Assembly: GCF_028993575.1 (NCBI RefSeq) | Contig: NZ_CP118615.1 | Span: 6,725,001 to 6,789,000 of the forward strand | Source of the DNA: Micromonospora cathayae | GTDB lineage: Bacteria; Actinomycetota; Actinomycetes; Mycobacteriales; Micromonosporaceae | Length of the DNA: 64,000 nt | Direction of reading: 5' to 3' | In this document: in pieces, positions 1 through 6,824 of the stretch | Layout of the letters: each line of letters begins with the position of its first letter | Position numbering within the stretch: position 1 is the stretch's first letter | The notes under the pieces: model-generated | Database searches by the model: none | What the model saw: the letters and a program-made list of their open reading frames with translations, nothing else | Told to the model about the DNA's origin: nothing | Position numbers and translations under genes: made by a program

Positions 1-1569
1 CATGTCCATAAGAAGCGCCTCGGGCGTACTTCCCGGCATAAAGTCAAGGTTACTGTCACACCACGACAACACCTGCCGCAACTGGCTTTCTTTCTGACCT
101 GGGACAGATGTTCCCGAGGAACCATCCAGAGGAAGCGTAACCTTGCACTGCAGCAGCTCAAATACCGCTTTCTCGAGATCTACGTCTGGAACAGCCGAGG
201 GCGACCCAGGAGCGGTGGCCGGCCGCTGATCGCCGTCCAGAAGAAGGAGACAACGCTTGCGCTCCGTCAAGGCAAAATTCGGAAGAAATTGGGCCTTGAT
301 CGAACCTGCGCCCCCGGGAAGAACCCTAACCTCAAGCCGCGAGTTTGCAGCCTGACCCAGCTTCCTCGCCGCTTTCCGGACGATGGCAGCAGCAAGCACG
401 TCCTCGACATACACCGTCCATTTCTCTTTACTGTCAACGCCTAAACGAAAAAATGCTTCAGACTGCTCCGACTCCTGTGCGACCAGATCAACCTTCCCAT
501 CCGTCTCGCCCCGTTGGAAAACTTTGATGGCACAGGCAGGAAGGCCCCGAATGATCTGAGGCGAGTGAGTCGAAATGACTACTTGGAGTTTTCTCCGTTT
601 AGCCTGATCCGAGATAAAAGCCATCAGCTTTTGCTGCGCACCCGGATGCAGCGACACCTCCGGCTCATCAAGAAGGATCAGAGAGCTAGGAGGCGCTGCG
701 GCAATGGACTTCACCAGCATCACCACAGCGAACTCTCCGCTACCGGCAAATGCCTCCGAGTACCTCAGGTCAAGCGACCTCATGATAACTGTGGCGCCCT
801 GCACGTCGAAATAGCTGTGCATCAGAATTTGGATCGAGTCGTATTCCCGGCCAAGGATCTCGGATATGGCAGCCGTAAGCTCGCTGTCCAGCGTAACGGC
901 TGGCTGCACGATCCTCTCCGACTGATAAAACGTGTGGCTCTTTCGTCGGGTTAGAAGCGATCTTGCCACGTGGGATGAGCGCTTCCGAATCAATGCCTTC
1001 TTTGCTCCAAGCACTGCCGATTTTCTCCGGCTCGGGACATGGAAGAAGTACTTGTCATAGGCAGACAACTCCGACCGGAAATCGAGGTAGACCACACTTT
1101 TTGCAATGGCCTTCCATCGAGTAGCGGTTCTCTCCGGCGGCATCGGGTCACCAGGCTTCGAAGGAGGCATCCTCTGCATCCCATCCTGGAGAATCGGCCT
1201 TGCAGGTTCCCAGTAGTCCGGATCACCTTCACGGGTTATCCGGGATTTGACCACTTCTACAACCTCACCAACAGACTTCGCCAGATAACCGTAGATAAAC
1301 CGATGCCTGTCAGCCGTCCGGATAGGGTCAAGATTCGTAGAGAACCAATACTGGCCAAGGTTTGCGTTCTCAGGACTACCCTGTAGCGCCCTCAAAATAG
1401 CCGTCTTGTTCGTGCCGTTGGGACCGACCAGAACCGTGACTGGATGCATGAACTCGATGCGCGTTCCATCCCTCAGTCCGCGGAAACGTGGAAATCGGAT
1501 GTAACGGATGAAAGGTTCAAAGAGGCCAGCAGCGAGCATTTTGGCTAGGTCGGTGTGCACCTTGTCCAT
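1..1569 (-). CDS. OLD-family-like AAA ATPase/TOPRIM nuclease, partial
   Basis: The reading frame is open on the minus strand from ATG 1569 to the window edge, giving 523 codons with the C-terminus missing. It shows Walker A GPNGTNKT (residues 49-56), an ABC-type Walker B LLDEPEVSLHPG (about 295-306), and a switch-His motif STHSPQII (about 330). These are followed by a region with VYVEDVLAA (about 385) and LLDGDQ (about 443), which fit the Glu and DxD positions of a TOPRIM nuclease domain. That order is typical of OLD-type ATP-dependent endonucleases, a family that includes phage-defence proteins such as GajA. The gene is divergent from the putative restriction enzyme and shares an intergenic region of about 180 bp (1570-1752) with it. 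Base composition is visibly less GC-rich than the rest of the window. The ATPase assignment is firm; TOPRIM and a defence role are inferences. Confidence 0.8.
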   Translation of the reverse strand, partial: MDKVHTDLAKMLAAGLFEPFIRYIRFPRFRGLRDGTRIEFMHPVTVLVGPNGTNKTAILRALQGSPENANLGQYWFSTNLDPIRTADRHRFIYGYLAKSVGEVVEVVKSRITREGDPDYWEPARPILQDGMQRMPPSKPGDPMPPERTATRWKAIAKSVVYLDFRSELSAYDKYFFHVPSRRKSAVLGAKKALIRKRSSHVARSLLTRRKSHTFYQSERIVQPAVTLDSELTAAISEILGREYDSIQILMHSYFDVQGATVIMRSLDLRYSEAFAGSGEFAVVMLVKSIAAAPPSSLILLDEPEVSLHPGAQQKLMAFISDQAKRRKLQVVISTHSPQIIRGLPACAIKVFQRGETDGKVDLVAQESEQSEAFFRLGVDSKEKWTVYVEDVLAAAIVRKAARKLGQAANSRLEVRVLPGGAGSIKAQFLPNFALTERKRCLLLLDGDQRPATAPGSPSAVPDVDLEKAVFELLQCKVTLPLDGSSGTSVPGQKESQLRQVLSWCDSNLDFMPGSTPEALLMDM

Positions 1570-1752
1570 GAGCCCTCCACCTTCACCTTCCCCGCACCAG
1601 CGGGAAGCCGAGTCAGCGCCGAGCCATCGTACTGGCAGCCGGAGCCACAACCACGACAGTCCTCGGTGGACTCGCCGGCCAGTTCAACGACCGGCACTGG
1701 AGCCGATGTCCCTGGGCTCGCTACAACTCACTGTCAAGTACTATCCCCACCC

Positions 1753-2562
1753 ATGCACCGAGCCAACGCATCTACAGCACCACAGCAAGACGTGATCAAC
1801 GGCCTTAAAACGCTTACCGAGAATCAACACCGAATGGTTGCGTCAGTTGTCCGCGCACTGAGGACACCAACGGAATTTATCGCGAATTCAAGTAGCGACC
1901 TTGTCGATGATCCGTTCATCGAAACTATGGCAAATTTCCTTGTCCTGCACCATGCCCTCCATGAAGAGCCACTGAGCAAGAAGCCATTCGAGTACGTTTT
2001 CAGGCAATGCCTACTGGCACAAGGAAAGTCGGCAGAACTGAATTCAACTCCAGGAGCTTCCCCTCACGACGTCAGGGGCGGGGGGTATAACTGGTCGCTG
2101 AAGACAGAGGCCGCAAAGGGGATATCGCCCCAGCAAGTGAAGATCGAGAAGCTGATGGAAGCCCGATGGATCCGTGAGTGCCTGACGCCCGAGGATTGCG
2201 CCAATGCTGTACGCCAGAGGGTACCTCACCACCTGGCCGGATACGACCGGATCCTTGTTCTGCGCGCATTCTCCAAAATGTCCGAAACCATCTACAAGCT
2301 CATAGAGGTGCCGACCCGAGCACTTGCAGACCGCTTGTCACAGGCCGTGCCCGAAATGTTTAGCAAGACGAAAGGCTCCCCCAGCTTCGGAGCCGACTTC
2401 TATGACAGCAACAGCGGAGCAAGAGTTTTTCGTATCCTCCTCGACTCGAGCGTCGAGAAAATCCGGCTTTCGCACTCGGCCGAATGGTGCACTCATCATG
2501 GCACTTGGATCATTCCGAAAGACCAGGAGCTGTCACTTGATTATCAAACCAGCATAGGCTGA
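1753..2562 (+). CDS. Putative type II restriction endonuclease
   Basis: A protein of about 269 aa if started at ATG 1753. The frame is open back to 1555, but that stretch is low-complexity and lies in the region upstream of the divergent ATPase gene, so I trimmed it. No family is recognised with certainty. The core motif YNWSLKTEAAKG (about residues 113-124), followed by a KIEKLMEARWIRE helix, resembles the lysine-containing 'LKT' strand of several PD-(D/E)XK type II restriction enzymes. The stop overlaps the end of the convergent cytosine-5 methyltransferase by 19 bp, an arrangement common in R-M pairs. The cognate target cannot be read from sequence. It could be another R-M-associated protein; the call rests on context plus one weak motif. 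Confidence 0.5.
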   Translation: MHRANASTAPQQDVINGLKTLTENQHRMVASVVRALRTPTEFIANSSSDLVDDPFIETMANFLVLHHALHEEPLSKKPFEYVFRQCLLAQGKSAELNSTPGASPHDVRGGGYNWSLKTEAAKGISPQQVKIEKLMEARWIRECLTPEDCANAVRQRVPHHLAGYDRILVLRAFSKMSETIYKLIEVPTRALADRLSQAVPEMFSKTKGSPSFGADFYDSNSGARVFRILLDSSVEKIRLSHSAEWCTHHGTWIIPKDQELSLDYQTSIG

Positions 2563-3764
2563 GAAGCATTACCTTGGCAGCGCCTGAGGTCTGAAGTGCG
2601 AAGGTGCGTACCGTTTAGCAAAAGTCGATCCATCTCGGGCTTATTCCCCGACAGGATCCAGCTTACAAGCCAGGCAAGCTGATAAGAGATAAGGGGCGGA
2701 ACCGCGTCTCCGATTTGCCTGTAGAGATTCTTACGGCTGGCACCAACGAAGCGGTAAGACCTCGGAAAACCTTGCAGGATCGCCAGTTCACGGACCGTGC
2801 ACTGGCGATCCTGCACCGGGTGCGAATAGCGACCGTTTCCTACATGAGAACATTCTCGCTTGATTGTAGGCGCAGGTCGGTCCCAAGCCATCCTTCCGTA
2901 AACATCGCGGTAAGCATTAGGGCGTCCAATGTTGACCGCCTTCCACATGGAAGGGATGAGGTAGCGTTCCGTACTCGGGTTCCCAAGCAGATCCGGCCAA
3001 CTTCCTCCATCGTGAGGCATCGCCTTAATGCGTTCCAGTGACTCACCATTCAGCTTGGTGCTGCTGTGGTTCGGATCCTCATGATGAGTCTCTCCAGCCT
3101 GAATGGGTGGCAACCAGTCAATCGCTCGGCGCACTGTGACTGCAGCTTCGTCGATGCTCCAACCGTCCCATAGGTCATCGAGACTTCGGATCGGAAGGTC
3201 CTTTTCTACTGCTAGAATGAGCGCACGCTCCCGCTGCTGAGGAAGACCGAACCGCGTTAGCACATGCGACGCCGCATGCGTCCTGTAGCCGAGCGCAGCG
3301 AACTTAGCACGAAGCGCAGCAAAGTGATGACGAAAATTGCCGTTCAGTAGTTGCGGGACATTCTCCATCAGGATCACGCGCGGCCTGAACTCTGAAGCAA
3401 AGTCCGCAACTTTCGCTACGAGCGAATTGCGAGGATCATCTTCGACATAGTTCCGGGAAACCGCTCGAGAAAAGCCCGTACAAGGGGGACAAGCAAGCAA
3501 AATGTCAGTTCGGTCGAGGCCTTGAGGCAGGATCTTGACTGCGAGCTCGTCAGGCTCCACGTCGCCGAGATCCACCTGAAGAGGCGCCACTCCGATGTTC
3601 GCCTCGTAGGTGGCGTTGCAGCCGATGGCACCGTGGCCAGTGCTCGGCTTCCCGACCTCCACGTCTGCGGCTCCGACCAATCTGAAGTCCTGGTGGGCAT
3701 GGAAGCCAAAGCTCATCCCCCCGCCGCCGGAGAAGAGATCAACCACAGCGCTAACTGGCAACAC
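2544..3764 (-). CDS. DNA (cytosine-5-)-methyltransferase
   Basis: A 406-aa S-adenosylmethionine-dependent cytosine C5 methyltransferase. Motifs are in canonical order: I DLFSGGGGMSFGF (near residue 9), IV ACPPCTGFSR with the catalytic Pro-Cys (about 90), VI LMENVPQLL (about 132), VIII FGLPQQRERALI (about 170), and IX/X RELAILQGFP with IGDAVPP near the end. The target-recognition region between VIII and IX is short, as in single-specificity type II enzymes. The start is uncertain: GTG 3764 is only 2 nt from a GGAGG box, and the next codon TTG has better spacing. The gene is convergent with the putative nuclease and divergent from the winged-helix/vsr pair. It presumably protects host DNA from the neighbouring endonuclease, and Vsr would repair T:G mismatches from 5mC deamination. 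Confidence 0.95.
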   Translation of the reverse strand: MLPVSAVVDLFSGGGGMSFGFHAHQDFRLVGAADVEVGKPSTGHGAIGCNATYEANIGVAPLQVDLGDVEPDELAVKILPQGLDRTDILLACPPCTGFSRAVSRNYVEDDPRNSLVAKVADFASEFRPRVILMENVPQLLNGNFRHHFAALRAKFAALGYRTHAASHVLTRFGLPQQRERALILAVEKDLPIRSLDDLWDGWSIDEAAVTVRRAIDWLPPIQAGETHHEDPNHSSTKLNGESLERIKAMPHDGGSWPDLLGNPSTERYLIPSMWKAVNIGRPNAYRDVYGRMAWDRPAPTIKRECSHVGNGRYSHPVQDRQCTVRELAILQGFPRSYRFVGASRKNLYRQIGDAVPPLISYQLAWLVSWILSGNKPEMDRLLLNGTHLRTSDLRRCQGNASQPMLV

Positions 3765-3860
3765 GTCCTCCTGGATGACCTGCTTACCGTACCCGGCTCG
3801 CGTCCGAGGCCCGGGGGGAGCCTCGCCGGCGAGGCGTCAGGGCAGCCTAGCCCGAAGCGA

Positions 3861-3884
3861 AAGTCAAGTCAAGTCAAGTCAAGT
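3861..3884. repeat. AAGTC pentanucleotide tandem repeat
   Basis: Four perfect AAGTC units plus AAGT. The tract lies 97-120 bp upstream of the methyltransferase start and 50-73 bp upstream of the divergent winged-helix start, so it is in the shared promoter region. Simple-sequence tracts at such positions can change length by slippage and alter promoter spacing; this is inference. Confidence 0.85.
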
Positions 3885-3933
3885 TCGAGGAGTTCCGTGA
3901 GGAGCCCCTGGAGACACTGGTAGGTTCAAGCGC

Positions 3934-4338
3934 GTGGCGAGCCCAACGGATGTCGAGGCCCTTCGAGCCCGCCTGCTAGAGGTTCGCTCCGAGATTGCTG
4001 CCGCGTCTCAGCACTTGGAACGCCTGCGGGACGAAGAGTTTGGAATCGCTCTCGCTATTGCTCGGTTGACAGACAGCCCTCTGCCCACTCGCCAGGGAAA
4101 TTCGCGGCCCTCGGGTGAAGTCCGCTATCGCATCACGCCACTCGTTCGCTCCATCCTTGGTGCAGCCTCTGGGCCGCTTACCCGCCACGAGATCTGCGAA
4201 GAAGTGGCAAAACTCGGCTCTCCGGCGTCTGCAGACATCGTGAGTGCAAGTCTGTCGTACCTAAGACGGAAGGGCTTCGTACTCAATACCGGCGGCGCGT
4301 GGGTTGCTGCCCCATTGGACGCGGACAAATCGGAATGA
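3934..4338 (+). CDS. Coiled-coil/winged-helix protein of R-M island
   Basis: A 134-aa protein starting at GTG 3934. The N-terminal third (residues 5-45) is rich in Ala, Arg, Glu and Leu with heptad spacing, predicting a coiled coil. The C-terminal part (about 65-125) reads as a winged helix, including LTRHEICEEV and SASLSYLRRKGFVL, where the latter looks like a recognition helix and wing. Its stop overlaps the vsr start by 4 nt (ATGA), so the two are translationally coupled. It is divergent from the methyltransferase. Possible roles are transcriptional control of the R-M genes or a DNA-binding partner of Vsr. No named family is recognised. Confidence 0.75.
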   Translation: MASPTDVEALRARLLEVRSEIAAASQHLERLRDEEFGIALAIARLTDSPLPTRQGNSRPSGEVRYRITPLVRSILGAASGPLTRHEICEEVAKLGSPASADIVSASLSYLRRKGFVLNTGGAWVAAPLDADKSE

Positions 4339-4784
4339 GGTCTGAGAGCCTACCAGCAGCGCGTGTTCCTACCCCTACGTCTCTAGGCGTTTCGAGCCGG
4401 ATGAAGAAGCAGCGGAGCAAGAACACCCAGTCGGAGTTGAGGGTCCGTCAAGCGCTGCACCGAGCCGGCTTTCGGTATCGGCTCCATATTCCAGTCCCAG
4501 GGAAACCACGTCGCTCCATCGATATAGCCTTCCCTAGGACCAAGATCGCGGTTTTCGTCGATGGATGCTTCTGGCACGGATGCCCTGAACATGGAGGCGA
4601 GGCACTCAATAACAAGGACTGGTGGCGCAATAAGATTGCCCAGAACAAAGCTAGAGACGAGGATACTTCCCGACATCTAGTGGCCGCGGGCTGGACCGTA
4701 TTGCGGTTTTGGGAGCACGAGAATCCAGTCGAGGTAGCAGCGGCAATCGGGCGACAATTAGAGTTGGCACGCTTTCGACACTAG
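4335..4784 (+). CDS. vsr: Very short patch repair endonuclease Vsr
   Basis: A 149-aa Vsr-family DNA mismatch endonuclease. It nicks next to T in T:G mismatches created by deamination of 5-methylcytosine at methyltransferase target sites. Family features seen are the N-terminal MKKQRSKNTQSELRVRQALH segment, the IDIAFPRTKIAVFVDGCFWH core with the catalytic Asp, the CPEHG zinc-site Cys/His, and WWRNKIAQNKARD followed by VLRFWEHE. The ATG at 4335 overlaps the TGA of the upstream gene. The frame extends to 4299, but that segment lies inside the upstream gene. Linkage to a cytosine-5 methyltransferase is the expected context. Confidence 0.95.
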   Translation: MRSESLPAARVPTPTSLGVSSRMKKQRSKNTQSELRVRQALHRAGFRYRLHIPVPGKPRRSIDIAFPRTKIAVFVDGCFWHGCPEHGGEALNNKDWWRNKIAQNKARDEDTSRHLVAAGWTVLRFWEHENPVEVAAAIGRQLELARFRH

Positions 4785-4872
4785 ACCAGCCGGTTCTACT
4801 CATTCGACTTGCACGCTGGCGCCCGAGCGTGCCGCTGACAGTCCTTGCCGAATTGCTCTGTTTTGGATCAAG

Positions 4873-4893
4873 GCACCGCGCTCCGCGCGGTGC
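4873..4893 (+). terminator. Hairpin after vsr
   Basis: Arms GCACCGCG and CGCGGTGC form a perfect 8-bp stem with a 5-nt loop, about 90 bp after the vsr stop. There is no strong T-run, so this is a GC-rich actinobacterial-type terminator or simply an intergenic palindrome. Confidence 0.4.
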
Positions 4894-4920
4894 GGGGCGG
4901 CAAGCCCGGCCGGCGGCAAG

Positions 4921-4950
4921 CCGCCCCGGCCGCCTACGGCGCCGGGGCGG
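4921..4950. repeat. Perfect 10-bp inverted repeat
   Basis: CCGCCCCGGC and GCCGGGGCGG flank a 10-nt centre. It lies just after the previous hairpin and may act with it in termination or be a dispersed intergenic palindrome. Confidence 0.5.
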
Positions 4951-5248
4951 GAAGCCACCGACAGCCGCCGGGACACCCGCCCTCACCCCACCCAGGAACA
5001 GCCCCACCGAGGCCGTGACGGAAGCCGGCGACTCGGCCTGGTCGCTGGTCGGGGCTTCCGGCTGCCGCGCCAGTCCAACCCCGGGACTGGCTTGCCACCG
5101 GATCACCGGGTCGCGGCACCAGCTCCACCGCCAGGACGTACCCGACCTCTCCCCCACGTCGCCCGCCGCCGATGAGGACCAGGGCGCCGCAGAGCCCCAC
5201 CAAGGCCACCGCAGACGAGATCAACTGATCGGGGAGTCAGCGTCTCCT

Positions 5249-5298
5249 GGGCCGTCTCTGGGCCGTCTCTGGGCCGTCTGGGCCGTCACCGGGCCGTC
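5249..5298. repeat. Five direct copies of GGGCCGTC
   Basis: The octamer GGGCCGTC occurs five times with start-to-start spacing 11, 11, 9 and 11 bp, close to one helical turn. The tract lies about 50 bp beyond the rnpB terminator. Function unknown; it could be slippage or a protein-binding array. Confidence 0.6.
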
Positions 5299-5347
5299 AG
5301 ACGCCGCCCAACGCTGACCAATGTCAACCAGCGGCACCGAACAAAAG

Positions 5348-5383
5348 ACCAGCTCAGAGCCTTCATCGAGGCTCTGAGCTGGT
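5348..5383 (-). terminator. rnpB intrinsic terminator
   Basis: A perfect 14-bp stem (ACCAGCTCAGAGCC paired with GGCTCTGAGCTGGT) with an 8-nt loop, followed on the minus strand by a short T-rich run (TCTTTTGTT). It starts 4 bp beyond the P1 helix of the RNase P RNA, as expected for its terminator. Confidence 0.85.
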
Positions 5384-5386
5384 GGG

Positions 5387-5817
<431 letters not shown>

Positions 5818-5981
5818 CTCCCCCATCCTAACGACGTGATCTCCCCGGCTATTGCCGGCCCGGCCCTACCACGGGGATGCCCGTGGCATGCTGACCGACC
5901 CGGACACGGTACGTGTCCCGATCATGGTGACCGGGCGGCAGCGGAACGACCCGCACCCGGGACCGGCCGAAAGGTGTTCAC

Positions 5982-6443
5982 GTGTCCAGGCGGTTCTTCT
6001 CCCGTTTCCTCGTCGTCGGCGCGCTGTGCGCCCTCGTGCCCGGAGGATGCACTGCGGCGGGCGACAGGTCGGGGGGCACTGCGGGTACGGCGGACAGCAC
6101 TGTCGTACCGGGTTCCTCCCCCCGCCCCACGCCTCGGTCGGAGCCCGTCGTCGGGACACCGCCCGCCGAGCACGGCCCGACGCTTCTGGTCGTCGCTGCC
6201 ACCAGGGGCTCACGCACGGTGGGCGAAGCCAGGGTCGCTGCGGGTGATCTGTGGCTGACCGGCCGATGCGCGCACGGAACGTTGAAGCTGCATGTCGAGC
6301 CGCTGACCGTGCTGACCGTGCCCTGTGACGATCTCGCGGGCGTGCCGTTCGCCAATCAGATCGTTGTCGATTCGTCGGGGTCGTGCCGGATCCGGGTGGA
6401 AGCCCCGCCCGGCCTGACCTGGAACCTACGGGTGGCGCAGTAG
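5982..6443 (+). CDS. Putative secreted lipoprotein
   Basis: A 153-aa protein starting at GTG 5982 with a GAAAGG box upstream. The N-terminus is MSRRFFSRFLVVGALCALVPGGCTA: basic residues, a hydrophobic core and a Cys at about 23 that could be lipidated, although PGGC is a weak lipobox. A Thr/Ser/Pro-rich linker (about 30-65) leads to a small beta-rich domain of about 85 residues with two further Cys (in GRCAHG and VPCDD) and a third in GSCRI. No family is recognised. It stands alone between rnpB and the cellulase. Export is well supported; lipidation is inference. Confidence 0.7.
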   Translation: MSRRFFSRFLVVGALCALVPGGCTAAGDRSGGTAGTADSTVVPGSSPRPTPRSEPVVGTPPAEHGPTLLVVAATRGSRTVGEARVAAGDLWLTGRCAHGTLKLHVEPLTVLTVPCDDLAGVPFANQIVVDSSGSCRIRVEAPPGLTWNLRVAQ

Positions 6444-6572
6444 TGCCGAAGCTCGTGGGCCGGTAGGCGCCCGGCCCAGCCTCCAGCGTCCCGCCGCAGT
6501 GGTCGACGGCCTTGCGGACCGCTTCCCGGGTGGCCGGCGCGACGGAAAGGTTTCGGGCCAAGGAAAGACATA

Positions 6573-6601
6573 TTGACGGGTATACCCGGGGCTGGCAGGA
6601 T
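6573..6601 (+). promoter_or_regulatory. Candidate GH9 promoter with operator-like palindrome
   Basis: TTGACG (6573-6578) and CAGGAT (6596-6601) are separated by 17 bp and match actinobacterial -35/-10 elements. A perfect 12-bp palindrome, CGGGTATACCCG (6577-6588), overlaps the -35 end and spacer, where a repressor would block RNA polymerase. The predicted leader to the GTG start is long, about 220 nt. Confidence 0.45.
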
Positions 6602-6722
6602 GCTCATCGGATCTGGTTCCGGGCCATAATCCGAGCACCGGGCGATTGGGCGAGGCCGGGCACCTCGCTACCGGCTGGGGCGTGCCGCCAGCTGTCCAGA
6701 TCCGCCGCTGCGGGTTCCGCAG

Positions 6723-6731
6723 GAAACTTTC
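6723..6731. promoter_or_regulatory. GAAACTTTC inverted repeat upstream of GH9
   Basis: GAAA-C-TTTC lies 94 bp before the GH9 start. Similar GAAA/TTTC elements occur upstream of actinomycete xylanase and cellulase genes and bind LacI-type regulators. A LacI-family gene lies convergently beside the cellulase. Single copy, so moderate support. Confidence 0.4.
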
Positions 6732-6824
6732 TTCCCCTTGGCTTTCAGGCTTCGGCCGCCGGCTGCTGCCGTGCCGGCCGCTCCGCGCCGTCCCGCACCC
6801 CCACCAGCCTTCTCAGGAGGAACC

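Larger units (their letters stand above)
4785..5347. other. Non-coding region between vsr and rnpB
   Basis: About 560 bp with no convincing gene; the overlapping open frames are GC-driven. It holds the two hairpins and the GGGCCGTC repeats listed separately. Composition shifts from the moderate GC of the R-M island to the very high GC of the core genome here, so the right boundary of the imported segment probably lies in this stretch. No attachment-site repeat was recognised. Confidence 0.5.

Noticed and set aside
1555..1752. N-terminal 66 residues of the restriction-like frame
   Set aside because: Low-complexity sequence overlapping the start of the divergent ATPase; no RBS; ATG 1753 preferred.
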